Both the position numbers and the translations under genes were made by a program. Below the pieces are notes generated by a model that saw only the letters and a program-made list of their open reading frames with translations, did not search any database and was not told the DNA's origin. Below, one piece after another: positions 44,531-53,667 of a DNA stretch of 64,000 bases (its first letter is position 1; every line of letters begins with the position of its first letter). The stretch covers positions 124,001 to 188,000 of the forward strand of contig CALFVT010000002.1 of NCBI GenBank assembly GCA_937928165.1, in the 5' to 3' direction. Origin of the DNA: an uncultured Caulobacterales bacterium (lineage in GTDB: Bacteria; Pseudomonadota; Alphaproteobacteria; Caulobacterales; Maricaulaceae).

Positions 44531-45028
44531 ATGGCCGACAAAACCCCGGAAAATCAACAGGCCGAAACGGCCAATGCAGAGCCGCAAGGCCCAATGCTTC
44601 AAATTCTTGCACAATATACTAAAGACGCCAGTTTTGAAAACCCCAATGCCCCAGAGAGCCTGCGCACAGGGCTAGAGGCCCCAGCCATTAATATTGGTAT
44701 AGAAATCGGGCGGCAAATGCTGAGCGATGATACCGTCGAAGTGGTTTTAATTCTCAAAGCAGAAGCCCGCCGTGAAGACCAAGTGGTGTTTATTGCCGAG
44801 CTTGAATATGCCGGATTATTTGCCTTTCAAGGTACAAATGTGGAAGAAATTCAGCCGCTAATTTTAATTGAATGTCCACGCCTATTATTCCCGTTCGCCC
44901 GTCAAATTATGGCGGAGATGACACAAAACGGCGGCTTTCCGCCCATCATGCTTGAGCCGCCGGACTTTGTCGGTATGTTCCGCGAAGAAATTCGCCGCCG
45001 CGCGGCACAAAATGATGAGAGCGCCTAA
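44531..45028 (+). CDS. secB: Protein-export chaperone SecB
   Basis: 165 residues, tetrameric chaperone that keeps preproteins unfolded and hands them to SecA. ILAQYTKDASFENPNAPESL near the start and the C-terminal CPRLLFPFARQIMAEMTQNGGFPPIMLEPPDF block are strongly conserved. Start ATG 44531. Single gene with its own terminator. Relevant to the two secretion systems here, since T2SS substrates first cross the inner membrane through Sec or Tat. Confidence 0.97.
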   Translation: MADKTPENQQAETANAEPQGPMLQILAQYTKDASFENPNAPESLRTGLEAPAINIGIEIGRQMLSDDTVEVVLILKAEARREDQVVFIAELEYAGLFAFQGTNVEEIQPLILIECPRLLFPFARQIMAEMTQNGGFPPIMLEPPDFVGMFREEIRRRAAQNDESA

Positions 45029-45047
45029 TTTAAACGCTCTCAATTTT

Positions 45048-45071
45048 AAGCCTCCGAAAGGGGGCTTTTTT
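45048..45071 (+). terminator. Terminator of secB
   Basis: AAGCCTCC and GGGGGCTT form an eight-base-pair stem (one T-G pair) with a GAAA tetraloop, followed by a run of six T overlapping the stem base (45066-45071). Confidence 0.9.
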
Positions 45072-45109
45072 ACGGCTTAAGCTTTTATTACCCAAACAGG
45101 GGATTTAAA

Positions 45110-45838
45110 ATGTATGATTTAACCGGTAAAACAATATTAGTCACAGGCGCATCACGGGGCATTGGCGCGGCGATTTATAAACTATGCCGTCAATCCGGCG
45201 CAAATGTCATCCCCCATGCCAGCCAAGAAAGCCCTCATACTGATGATAATTTTATATATCAGGACCTAAGCCAACCCGGCGCAGGCACGGTCTTATTTGA
45301 AACCGCTCTTAAAAGACATGGCTTTATTCATGCAGTGGTTAATAATGCGGGGGTTTATCTTCCCTCACCACTTATTGAGACAGGCCAGACAACAAGTTGG
45401 GAGGCAGGATGGGAGACCACGCTTGCGGTTAATGTTAAAGCACCCGCAGATATTTGCCGCGCCGCCATCACCCATTTTAGAGAGAATGGCGGCGGACAGA
45501 TTATAAATATTGCCAGCCGCGCCGGGCACCGCGGAGACGGTATAGACCACGCCGCTTATGCCGCATCTAAAGGGGCTATTTTGGCCATGACAAAAACATG
45601 GGCCAGGGCCTTATCAGGGGAAAATATTCAATTTTATGCAATTTCACCCGGATGGGTAGAAACCCGCATGGCTCCGCAAGACATAGAAAACCGCAAAAAA
45701 GCCGTCGCCGATATTCCCCTTGGCCGCGTCGCGCAGCCCGAAGAAATTGCTCAAATGACCAGATTCTTACTCTCAGGTGTTTGCCCGTCTGCGGTTGGGG
45801 CAAGTTTTGATATTAACGGCGCGAGTTATGTGCGGTAA
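45110..45838 (+). CDS. Short-chain dehydrogenase/reductase
   Basis: 242 residues of the classical SDR fold: TGASRGIG (NAD(P) loop, near residue 13), NNAG, a Ser about residue 144, and YAASK with the catalytic Tyr and Lys near residues 156-160. FabG-like in shape, but no fatty-acid gene is near, so the substrate is open. Start ATG 45110 after the secB terminator. Confidence 0.88.
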   Translation: MYDLTGKTILVTGASRGIGAAIYKLCRQSGANVIPHASQESPHTDDNFIYQDLSQPGAGTVLFETALKRHGFIHAVVNNAGVYLPSPLIETGQTTSWEAGWETTLAVNVKAPADICRAAITHFRENGGGQIINIASRAGHRGDGIDHAAYAASKGAILAMTKTWARALSGENIQFYAISPGWVETRMAPQDIENRKKAVADIPLGRVAQPEEIAQMTRFLLSGVCPSAVGASFDINGASYVR

Positions 45839-45920
45839 CTGTATAAACATTCCAAACTTGGTTGAATTTAAACTTTCAGAAAGATTTCATGGTTAACACT
45901 CCCACAATATAACGGGAGCA

Positions 45921-48080
45921 ATGAACATGATACAGCCTAAACGAGATGAGAAGAGTGATATCAGTTCTGAAGTTGACGTTAACTCAATATTAGCCAGCGC
46001 TGAGACTATCGGCTTTGCCACGCTAAATAGCCAAAATGAAATTTTATCAATTAACCCGCTTTTTAAAGACATCCTCGCTTTGCCTGACGGTAAAGCAGTT
46101 ATCGGTGAGACCATTGGAAATATAATGACGGGGTTAAAATTTAATGCCGGTGCCAATAAAGATGATTTTTTTACATCTGATACAGATCACATACAACCCT
46201 CCAAAAAATCAGCCACGGCAATTACGCACAATGGCCGGCGCTTAAATATAAATATGTTTCGCACAAGTGGTCGCGAAGCTATTTTAACCATTAAAGATAT
46301 TACCGATGATAAGCGTCATAAAGATTTATTTGAAATTGCTTTAAAAGCAGCAAATGCTGGCTTTTGGTCCATGAGTTTTACGGATGGTAAGTTCTCTTAT
46401 AGCGAATCTGTCTTGGACAGGTTAACCCCTGAAGAAACAAAAAAAATGCAAAACCATGGGCTATGGTCGATTATTCACCGCAAAGATTTACATGAAATGA
46501 CAAAGGCTTGGCAAGATATTATCGCTGGCCGCCGAGAGTTTGATTTAACCTACCGCGTTGTGACTAAAAAAGGCGGGGTCATGTGGCAGCGTAGTATTGG
46601 TCAAATAGAGCGCGGTTCTGATGGGAACCTCGTCGGGGCCGTTGCCTTTGTGTCTGATATTACTAAAGACATTCAACAAAATAATGATCTGTTGAAAGAA
46701 AAAGAAGACTCAAAAGCAAAAAGTGAGTTTCTAGCACGGATGAGCCATGAAATTCGTACCCCTCTGAATGGTATTATCGGCATGAGTGATAGCCTTAAAG
46801 ATGAGAACTTATCACAAGAGGTTTTAGAGATTGTCGAAGATATAGAAGCCGCCGCCGAGGGGCTTCATGAGCTTTTATCCCAAACTTTAGATCATGCGAA
46901 GCTCTTATCCGATAATATGCAGCTTAACCTTCATCAAGAAAGCCTCAAAGAAATTATTGAAAACTCTGTACGTCTATGGCGATCAAAATGCGCTATTAAA
47001 TCGATAGAGCTATCTTATCATATTGACACAAACTTGCCGGCAACACTTATGCTTGATAGCTTTCGGCTTCAACAATGTTTGAATAATATCATATCCAATG
47101 CCGTAAAATTTACCGATCAAGGTAAAATAGATATTATTGTTAAAATGGCCCAGCAAAATGGGCAAGACACACTTATAATCGCGGTAAAAGATACGGGTAT
47201 TGGTATTGACGCAAAAGATCTTCCAACTATTTTTGCAGCTTTTTCTCAGGCTGATAACACGATTTCCCGGCGCTATGGCGGAACCGGACTCGGTATGAAT
47301 ATTACGCAAAAACTAACTGAGCTTATGGGCGGGCGGATTAAAGTTAAGTCTGTTTTGGGGGAAGGCTCTGTTTTTGCTTTGCTCTTGCCTGTATTTAATA
47401 CGGTTAGTGATCTACAAGCCTATAAAGCTAAGTTATTAAATTCAGAGCAAACAGCTTTAAAAAACGTAACAAAAGCTGCAAACCCAACGCTGGTTAACCC
47501 TAAGCCGGCGAATAAAGAAACCGGCCATAATGAGTCAATAGAAGTCAAGCCTGCAAATAATGATACCGCAGATACGAGCAGAGTAAAAACCAAGTCTGAT
47601 AATATATTAGCTAATATTAATGATATTGCAAAGTTAGAAAAAGCCAAGATGCAAGCCGAAAAACCATTTGAAGGCTTATCGGTTCTTTGTGTTGAAGATA
47701 ACCCTATAAATCAAAAAGTTGTTGAGCGCCTTATTGGTCGCCGCGTTCAAAGCCTAACTTGTGCAAATAATGGCCGTGAAGCCTTGGATATTTTATCAAC
47801 CATGCATGTTGATGTCATTTTAATGGATATTCACATGCCGGTTATGGACGGTATTGAAACAACATTAAAAATCCGTAGCAGTGAAGAGCCTTGGGCCAAT
47901 GTGATTATTATTGCCCTCACAGCCGATCAAGAATATCAACAAAAACGTATTTGTAAAAATATTGGTATGGACGATACGATTGGAAAACCTGTTAAACGCG
48001 CCGATATTTTAAATGCATTTGACCGCACATTAGGCTCTATATCAAAAGAATTTGGGGTTAAAGTTAAACTGACCGCCTAA
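45921..48080 (+). CDS. Soluble hybrid histidine kinase (PAS-PAS-HisKA-HATPase-REC)
   Basis: 719 residues. Two PAS domains (about 20-90 and 133-252), HisKA with phospho-acceptor His276 in SHEIRTPLNG, HATPase with N box NAVKFTD, DTGIGI and GGTGLGM, a linker of about 90 residues rich in Asn, Lys and Pro, and a receiver domain with Glu592-Asp593 and phospho-acceptor Asp636 (LMDIHMP). No membrane segment or signal is visible, so it senses inside the cell. No response regulator is adjacent. GGGAG at 45913 precedes the ATG. Its AT-rich coding and place near the origin do not reveal its target. Confidence 0.9.
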   Translation: MNMIQPKRDEKSDISSEVDVNSILASAETIGFATLNSQNEILSINPLFKDILALPDGKAVIGETIGNIMTGLKFNAGANKDDFFTSDTDHIQPSKKSATAITHNGRRLNINMFRTSGREAILTIKDITDDKRHKDLFEIALKAANAGFWSMSFTDGKFSYSESVLDRLTPEETKKMQNHGLWSIIHRKDLHEMTKAWQDIIAGRREFDLTYRVVTKKGGVMWQRSIGQIERGSDGNLVGAVAFVSDITKDIQQNNDLLKEKEDSKAKSEFLARMSHEIRTPLNGIIGMSDSLKDENLSQEVLEIVEDIEAAAEGLHELLSQTLDHAKLLSDNMQLNLHQESLKEIIENSVRLWRSKCAIKSIELSYHIDTNLPATLMLDSFRLQQCLNNIISNAVKFTDQGKIDIIVKMAQQNGQDTLIIAVKDTGIGIDAKDLPTIFAAFSQADNTISRRYGGTGLGMNITQKLTELMGGRIKVKSVLGEGSVFALLLPVFNTVSDLQAYKAKLLNSEQTALKNVTKAANPTLVNPKPANKETGHNESIEVKPANNDTADTSRVKTKSDNILANINDIAKLEKAKMQAEKPFEGLSVLCVEDNPINQKVVERLIGRRVQSLTCANNGREALDILSTMHVDVILMDIHMPVMDGIETTLKIRSSEEPWANVIIIALTADQEYQQKRICKNIGMDDTIGKPVKRADILNAFDRTLGSISKEFGVKVKLTA

Positions 48081-48793
48081 GTTTCAGCTTTATGGCGGGC
48101 CCAATGTTTTGCCCACATCATATTGTCCCCAAGAGATTTTATAAAGGCAGCATGCTGCGCCTTTTCATTATCCGTCAGGCCTGAGGCCAGCCGCTCCCCA
48201 CGCGGCGAGGCTATAGATTTTTGCTGGGTTTGGACCGTTTCTTTTTGTTCTGGCGCAAGACTTAATTTACGCTCTCGCCCACCTTTAAGTTCCAGATAGA
48301 CTTTTGCTAATAATTCCGAATCGATTATGGCTCCATGTTTATTCCGGCTTGAAAGCGAGATATCAAACCGCTTACAAAGGGCATCCAACGTTGCCGGCGA
48401 GCCTGGAAATTGTGCCCTTGCCATACGCAAAGTATCAATAAAACGGCTGCGATCAATCGGATCAAACCCCGCCCTTATAAGGGATGCATTAATAAAGCCG
48501 CGGTCAAAATCTGCATTATGCGCAATGAGGTTACTATCACCGACAAAATCAAGAAAGTCTTGAGCCGCATCTTTAAATAAAGGCTTACCGTCGAGAAATT
48601 CGCGGGTTAGTCCCGTAATCTCTGTCACTTTTGCCGGAACATCTCGCTGCGGATCAAGATAGCAATGATAGCTATTACCTGTTGGCAAAAGATCAATAAT
48701 TTCAATACAGCCAATTTCAGTAATACGGTCATCACCTTTTGCGTCAAACCCCGTTGTTTCTGTATCAAAAACAATTTCTCGAATGCCGCCCAT
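48077..48793 (-). CDS. dnaQ: DNA polymerase III epsilon subunit (3'-5' exonuclease)
   Basis: 238 residues. Exo I DTETTG at about residues 11-16, Exo II AHNADFD near 97, and Exo III HGAIIDSELLA with the His-x4-Asp of the DEDDh class near 155. It is the proofreading subunit. A C-terminal stretch binds the alpha subunit. It ends in a four-base overlap with the convergent histidine kinase and belongs to the dnaQ-coaE-aroE-maf block next to the origin. Confidence 0.94.
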   Translation of the reverse strand: MGGIREIVFDTETTGFDAKGDDRITEIGCIEIIDLLPTGNSYHCYLDPQRDVPAKVTEITGLTREFLDGKPLFKDAAQDFLDFVGDSNLIAHNADFDRGFINASLIRAGFDPIDRSRFIDTLRMARAQFPGSPATLDALCKRFDISLSSRNKHGAIIDSELLAKVYLELKGGRERKLSLAPEQKETVQTQQKSIASPRGERLASGLTDNEKAQHAAFIKSLGDNMMWAKHWARHKAET

Positions 48794-48815
48794 AACCTAA
48801 CCCAACCTAATATAT

Positions 48816-49412
48816 CTAAGCAAATTTAAGCTTAACATCATTGATTATAGCTTGAATCTGTTTGCGAGCAAAATCTAGCCCTTTATCCGTAAAAACAATA
48901 TAATCCGCATGGGCTCTTTTATCTTTATCCGCCATTTGCCGGGCTAATAGTTTTTTAAAAAGCGGCAGGCTCATACCGGGGCGGGCCATAACTCTTTGTT
49001 GTTGAACCTCCTGCGGGGCCGTCACAACAATTACTGCATCCATATGAATGTGTCCCTTGGTTTCAAATAAAAGCGGTACATCAAATATAATGATAGACTC
49101 ATGATTATCCTGAGCTTCATTAATAAAAACATTGCGGGCATCTGCCACCATTGGGTGGATGAAGCTTTCTAAAACCTCAAGATTTAAAGGGTCGGCCCGC
49201 ATATGGCCTGCTAATTTTTGGCGGTTAATTTTACCATGTTTGACTGCATCGGGGAAAACTGCTTTTATAAGCGGCACTGCTTTACCGCCGCGTGCATATA
49301 ATTCATGGACGGTAGCATCTGCGTCGAAAACCTTATAGCCCATATCGCGAAATATATTGGCTGTTGTAGTTTTGCCCATGCCAATAGATCCGGTCAAGCC
49401 CAGTTTTATCAT
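48816..49412 (-). CDS. coaE: Dephospho-CoA kinase
   Basis: 198 residues. P-loop GLTGSIGMGKTTT at residues 5-17 and DADATVHELY near 35 are the CoaE signatures; it adds the 3'-phosphate in the last step of CoA synthesis. Four bases downstream of aroE and 22 upstream of dnaQ on the same strand. Confidence 0.95.
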   Translation of the reverse strand: MIKLGLTGSIGMGKTTTANIFRDMGYKVFDADATVHELYARGGKAVPLIKAVFPDAVKHGKINRQKLAGHMRADPLNLEVLESFIHPMVADARNVFINEAQDNHESIIIFDVPLLFETKGHIHMDAVIVVTAPQEVQQQRVMARPGMSLPLFKKLLARQMADKDKRAHADYIVFTDKGLDFARKQIQAIINDVKLKFA

Positions 49413-49415
49413 GGC

Positions 49416-50264
49416 TTATCCGTCTTTAAGCTTTTTCATAATCACGGCTTTTGGGTTTAAATCATCCGGCGGCAAGATACCGTAAAATTTTTCAAAAGAT
49501 GGGCGCGCTTGGCCAATTAACATATCAAGTCCGCCCAGAAAACTCCTGTCTAGGTCTATAGCCTGCCCAATTAACGGTGTTTTTAACGGCGTGTATATAA
49601 GGTCATAAATAAAAACATCTGTCCGGCTTGTAGATAAAGAGACTTCAAGTGGACCTTGACCTTTCATCCCGCCCGAGGTTGCATTTACGATTAACCCTGC
49701 GGTTGATATACTATCCATCCTCCGTGCCCATGGCACCACATAGACATGAGGCAAATGGAGTTGGCTTGCGAGGGTTTCGGCTTGGTTATCTTTACGGGCA
49801 CATAATCTTATTTCAGGCACGCCAATATCCAGTAGCGCGCCAATGGCTGCCCGCGCGGCACCCCCTGCTCCAAAAATTAGCGCAGGGTTTGTTTTTAAAA
49901 AACTTAGGCCCAGTTTTTTAATAAGCGGCGCAGCAAACCCTTCCAAATCCGTATTATGAGCAATGAGCTTACCCTTATCCTTGAAAAGACAATTTGCGAC
50001 CCCAAGTTTTTTAGCAGCAGGTGTGTGAATATCAGCGGCCGCATAGGCCTTTTCTTTAAGGGGCAAGGTTACATTAACACCTGATATACTTACCTTCTTA
50101 AGGGATTTAAAGGCCTCTATAGCCGTATCCGGTCGAACAGCAAAATTGATATAGCCCCCGGCTATTCCCATTTTAGAGAGCCAAAATTGATGCAACACAG
50201 GCGAGAGCGAATGATGCACCGGCCAGCCACAAACCCCGGCAATCTTTGATAAGGGCGCGCTCAT
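49416..50264 (-). CDS. aroE: Shikimate dehydrogenase
   Basis: 282 residues. HSLSPVLHQFW (shikimate-binding serines), GVNVTLPLKEKA with the catalytic Lys, and GAGGAARAAIGAL (NADP loop, near 130) are all present, with the catalytic Asp in NTDLEGF. It reduces 3-dehydroshikimate in aromatic amino-acid synthesis. Located between maf and coaE. Confidence 0.95.
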   Translation of the reverse strand: MSAPLSKIAGVCGWPVHHSLSPVLHQFWLSKMGIAGGYINFAVRPDTAIEAFKSLKKVSISGVNVTLPLKEKAYAAADIHTPAAKKLGVANCLFKDKGKLIAHNTDLEGFAAPLIKKLGLSFLKTNPALIFGAGGAARAAIGALLDIGVPEIRLCARKDNQAETLASQLHLPHVYVVPWARRMDSISTAGLIVNATSGGMKGQGPLEVSLSTSRTDVFIYDLIYTPLKTPLIGQAIDLDRSFLGGLDMLIGQARPSFEKFYGILPPDDLNPKAVIMKKLKDG

Positions 50265-50274
50265 GTTAATGACC

Positions 50275-50871
50275 TCATTTTATCATTACTCCACGCTCAC
50301 GTAAGTAATCCAGCACAGGCAAAAGAGACAGCCCTAATATCGAGAAAAAATCACCCTCAACTTTTGAAAAAAGCTGCGCCCCTCGCCCTTCAAATTTATA
50401 AGCTCCAACAGAGTTTAAAATATCTTCACCTTCTTTTTCAAGGTAATCATCCAAAAAAGCCTCTGAAAACATTCTAACATGAAGACTTGTTTTTGATATA
50501 TGCCGCCATAAGGCATAACCATTTTCACATATGACCACTGCGCCAATAAGATAATGAGTTTTTCCGCGCATAGATAAAAGCCGCGCCCGAGCTTCGCTCA
50601 TATCTTTAGGTTTATCATAAAGCCGCCCATCCATAACCATAACTTGATCCGCTCCTATAACAAGGCCCGGCTTTTGGCAGCTTACTTTAACCGCTTTAGC
50701 TTCGGCTAAAGCATCAGCAATATCTTTGGGTTTTGCTTGGTTTGCTAGCATGGCCTGTTTTACCGCATCTTCATCAAGCCGAGATGTTTGAACTTCGTAT
50801 TTTACGCCGGCTCCGTCTAGGATTTGGCGGCGAATTTGACTCCCGGATGCGAGGGTAATCTGTAATGACAT
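50275..50871 (-). CDS. maf: Maf-like nucleoside triphosphate pyrophosphatase
   Basis: 198 residues. LASGSQIRRQIL near the N terminus, DEDAVK, and GADQVMVMDGRLYDKPKD are Maf signatures. Maf family proteins hydrolyse dTTP/UTP or modified nucleotides; this sequence does not settle which. Overlaps ppsR by one base. Confidence 0.93.
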   Translation of the reverse strand: MSLQITLASGSQIRRQILDGAGVKYEVQTSRLDEDAVKQAMLANQAKPKDIADALAEAKAVKVSCQKPGLVIGADQVMVMDGRLYDKPKDMSEARARLLSMRGKTHYLIGAVVICENGYALWRHISKTSLHVRMFSEAFLDDYLEKEGEDILNSVGAYKFEGRGAQLFSKVEGDFFSILGLSLLPVLDYLRERGVMIK

Positions 50872-51692
50872 TAATCTTGCCTCTGGGAATAAAGCTTTAT
50901 AATTTTAGCGGCTGTCTCTTCAATAGATCTTCGTGTAACATCAACGATAGGATAGCCCTGCTTTGCAAACATACGTTTAGCATCTCTCATTTCTGACCTG
51001 ACATCATCTTGGTTTGTATATGACGTTTCGTCTTGGCGAAGGTTTTCAAGTCTTTTTTCACGAATTTCAACAATCCTTGATGGTGAAGCAATTAACCCAA
51101 CTATAAAAGGTTTTTTAAACTCATTAAGCTGTTGGGGGTAAGGGGAGCCCGGAACAAGGGGTATATTACCAGATTTATAACCTCGGTTTGCTAAATAAAT
51201 ACAGGTCGGCGTTTTAGACGTGCGGCTTATACCAAGTAGGATAATATCTGCATCTTTGAGACCATCAATATTTTGTCCATCATCATGGGTCATAGCATAA
51301 TCAATGGCAGACATTCTATTGTAATAATCTTGATCAAGATGTCTTTGTGCCCCAATTTCACTTGTCATCGCCGCGCCAAGATAGCGCCCAAGCATTGATA
51401 AAGTGGGATCTAATATAGAAACATAAGCAACTCCTAGCTCTGAACATCGGGCTTCAAGCGCTTTTCGGCGGTCTGTATTCAAAAGTGTGTAAAGTACAAT
51501 GCCGGGCTTATCCTCAATCATATTGAGTGTACGTTCCATATCTTTATCGGAGCGAACAAGTGAGTGAAGGTGTTCGAGCGGTGTTGCATTTCTAAACTGC
51601 GCACAAGACGCCTTCATCATAGCAACAAGTGTATCGCCAGTCGAGTCAGAGACAAGATGCACATGAAAATATATAGAAACAGGTCGTTTCAT
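50871..51692 (-). CDS. ppsR: Bifunctional regulator of PEP synthase / PPDK (DUF299)
   Basis: 273 residues. HLVSDSTGDTL near residue 12 and the nucleotide loop GISRTSKTPT near 155 define the DUF299 family, Ser/Thr kinase and Pi-dependent phosphorylase that inactivate or reactivate pyruvate phosphate dikinase or PEP synthase. Which of the two is the partner cannot be told. It is the first gene left of the origin, matching the place of CC_0001 in Caulobacter as I recall it. Confidence 0.93.
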   Translation of the reverse strand: MKRPVSIYFHVHLVSDSTGDTLVAMMKASCAQFRNATPLEHLHSLVRSDKDMERTLNMIEDKPGIVLYTLLNTDRRKALEARCSELGVAYVSILDPTLSMLGRYLGAAMTSEIGAQRHLDQDYYNRMSAIDYAMTHDDGQNIDGLKDADIILLGISRTSKTPTCIYLANRGYKSGNIPLVPGSPYPQQLNEFKKPFIVGLIASPSRIVEIREKRLENLRQDETSYTNQDDVRSEMRDAKRMFAKQGYPIVDVTRRSIEETAAKIIKLYSQRQD

Positions 51693-51702
51693 AACCTAAT
51701 CT

Positions 51703-51717
51703 TTAAAACTAGTTTTA
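51703..51717. promoter_or_regulatory. Partial CtrA-like site overlapping the left DnaA box
   Basis: TTAA-N7-TTTA, one base away from the CtrA consensus. Its last three bases are the first three of the DnaA box at 51715-51723, so the two proteins could compete. Partial matches are common in AT-rich DNA, hence low confidence. Confidence 0.35.
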
Positions 51718-51723
51718 TCCACA
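51715..51723 (+). promoter_or_regulatory. DnaA box 1
   Basis: TTATCCACA, identical to the high-affinity consensus. A weaker ATGTCCACA follows a few bases later (51724-51732). Confidence 0.85.
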
Positions 51724-51916
51724 TATGTCCACAAGCCTTTCCCTATGCCGCTTAAGTTCACTGTTTATAATGCATAATTATAAATTTACGCAGATGTTAT
51801 ACATAATTGCATAAGTTTATTTTAGAATAACGTTAATTCTGGTGATTATTATTAGTTTACAGACTTAGACATATTTCTACTATATTATAAGATTGAATCT
51901 AAATCCTTTTTATATT

Positions 51917-51925
51917 TTATCCACA
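51917..51925 (+). promoter_or_regulatory. DnaA box 2
   Basis: A second exact TTATCCACA in the same orientation, 202 bases from box 1, with the AT-richest DNA between and after them. Confidence 0.85.
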
Positions 51926-51987
51926 TAAGTCTATTTTTAACTATTATCTCAACTCACATATGTTTATGTGTATATATTCATATCTTT

Positions 51988-52013
51988 TTAAGATTAGTTA
52001 AGATTTCCTTAAC
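51988..52013. promoter_or_regulatory. CtrA box array at the origin and hemE promoter
   Basis: TTAAGATTTCCTTAAC (51998-52013) matches TTAA-N7-TTAAC exactly. Another TTAA stands six bases before it (51988-51991), giving TTAA-N6-TTAA-N7-TTAAC. CtrA binding to such boxes represses initiation in Caulobacter; here it would also lie over the hemE promoter. Confidence 0.7.
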
Positions 52014-52075
52014 ATTTCTTGAGACTCACAGGCCCTAAAACAACATCCACTTTTTATATAAATAAGACGATTTTT

Positions 52076-53128
52076 ATGACGGATAATTCTTCACATAACA
52101 TGCCCATATTACAGGCTTTACGCGGTCAAACTTTAGAAACTCCGCCAGTTTGGATGATGCGCCAAGCTGGTCGTCACCTACCTGAATATATGAAAGTTAG
52201 AGCTACCACCAAAAGCTTCATAGATTTTTGCTTAACACCAAGTAAAGCAGCTGAGGTGACTTTGCAGCCAGTCCAGCGCTATGATATGGACGCCGCTATT
52301 TTATTTGCTGATATTTTACTGATTCCTATGGGTCTGGGCCGTGATGTCCGTTTCGTTAAAGGTGTTGGTCCACAGCTTGATCCCTTGAATACAAAAGACA
52401 TTGTTCATTTAACGCTTGATAAAGCAGCCGATGAATTGGCACCTGTTTATGAAACCGTAAGCCGCGTTAGAGAAGGCCTTACGAAAGATAAAACTTTGAT
52501 TGGGTTTTGCGGTGGAGCTTGGACTGTTGCGACCTATATGATTGAAGGCAAAGGGAGTCCATCAAAAGAAGGGGCTAAACGTTTTGCTTATGAAAACCCG
52601 GAAGATATGGACCGCCTATTAGAAATATTAGCCCGCTCAAGTGCAAATTATATGATACGCCAAGCACAGGCTGGGGCTGATGTCTTGAAAATATTTGAGA
52701 GTTGGGCAGAGGGTTTGTCACCTGCTCTGTTCGAAAAGCTTGTTATCAAACCCACAAAACTCATGATAGAGCTTATTCGGGGCGCAGGTATTACAGTTCC
52801 GATTATTACCTTTCCTAGGGGCTGCGGTTTTAATATGATAGAGTTTTATAATCAGATTGACATGCAAGGATTTGCAGTGGGCACGGATATGCCGTTGAGC
52901 GCGGCGCGTATCGTTGTTGGTTCTGATTGTTGCTTACAAGGTAATCTTGATCCGCTCGCACTTCGTATTGGCGGTGAAACATTGCGCCGCGCAGTAGAAA
53001 GATTACTGAGTGATATCAAAGGGCCGCATATATTTAATCTTGGCCACGGCGTAACCCCTGATGTTAAAATTGCTAATGTAGAAGCGGTAATTTCGCATAT
53101 TCGTACGGGTGAGGGTAATTATGTTTGA
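52076..53128 (+). CDS. hemE: Uroporphyrinogen decarboxylase
   Basis: 350 residues from ATG 52076; an upstream in-frame TTG at 52019 lies in the origin and is rejected. PPVWMMRQAGRHLPEY near residue 20 is the family signature with the substrate-binding Arg, and GFCGGAWTVATYMIEG near 145 is the second. It removes four carboxyl groups from uroporphyrinogen III to give coproporphyrinogen III in heme synthesis. Overlaps hemJ by eight bases. Confidence 0.96.
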   Translation: MTDNSSHNMPILQALRGQTLETPPVWMMRQAGRHLPEYMKVRATTKSFIDFCLTPSKAAEVTLQPVQRYDMDAAILFADILLIPMGLGRDVRFVKGVGPQLDPLNTKDIVHLTLDKAADELAPVYETVSRVREGLTKDKTLIGFCGGAWTVATYMIEGKGSPSKEGAKRFAYENPEDMDRLLEILARSSANYMIRQAQAGADVLKIFESWAEGLSPALFEKLVIKPTKLMIELIRGAGITVPIITFPRGCGFNMIEFYNQIDMQGFAVGTDMPLSAARIVVGSDCCLQGNLDPLALRIGGETLRRAVERLLSDIKGPHIFNLGHGVTPDVKIANVEAVISHIRTGEGNYV

Positions 53129-53558
53129 TTTATATTCCTGGGTCAAAGCCCTACATTTAATCGCAGTTATATTTTGGATGGCGGGACTTTTAATGTTGCC
53201 GCGATTTTTTGTTTATCATAGTAGTGCTAAACAGGGCGGGGAACTTGAGCAGCAAATGCTTGATGCAGAACGACGTTTGTTGAAAATTATCATGAACCCG
53301 GCCATGCTAACGGCCTTTTTATTGGGGCTTATTTTAATTGGATATAATATTGGAACGCTGCAAAGTTCTATATGGCTATATGTAAAGCTCATTTTTGCTT
53401 TTGGCTTAATTGGTTATCATATTTTTCTATCTAAAATGCGTAAATTATTTGAAACTGGGCAACGGCCTAAATCTGAGAAGTTTTTTAGAATGATTAATGA
53501 AATACCGGCCTTAGCTGCGATTGTTATTGTTGTTATGGCCATTGTGAAGCCGTTTTAA
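53121..53558 (+). CDS. hemJ: Protoporphyrinogen IX oxidase HemJ
   Basis: 145 residues from ATG 53121 (GAGGG upstream, overlapping the hemE end). Four membrane helices; [23 protein letters not shown] near the start holds the conserved His and Arg of HemJ, the oxygen-independent form found in many Alphaproteobacteria. It acts two steps after HemE. The hemE-hemJ-rho order is conserved at such origins. Confidence 0.93.
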   Translation: MFDLYSWVKALHLIAVIFWMAGLLMLPRFFVYHSSAKQGGELEQQMLDAERRLLKIIMNPAMLTAFLLGLILIGYNIGTLQSSIWLYVKLIFAFGLIGYHIFLSKMRKLFETGQRPKSEKFFRMINEIPALAAIVIVVMAIVKPF

Positions 53559-53667
53559 TTTACTTGACGGCTTTAATATTGCTGATTATGAGGATTTAAC
53601 ACGTCCTGTGTTATTGCATCCTTTTATGGATAGCCCGATCATCTTTTATTCAAAATTGGTTTTATAT

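Larger units (their letters stand above)
51700..52030. other. Chromosomal replication origin (oriC), Caulobacter type
   Basis: A very AT-rich gap between the divergent ppsR and hemE genes. It holds two perfect DnaA boxes TTATCCACA (51715-51723 and 51917-51925), a perfect CtrA box, partial CtrA-like matches, GANTC sites (51895-51899, 52023-52027), the palindrome AAAACTAGTTTT (51705-51716) and long A/T runs suited to melting. hemE-flanked origins with DnaA and CtrA sites are established in Caulobacter. Flanking genes point away on both sides and parAB/parS lie 5-10 kb to the right. The identification is strong by context; a GC-skew switch could not be computed here. Confidence 0.88.
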
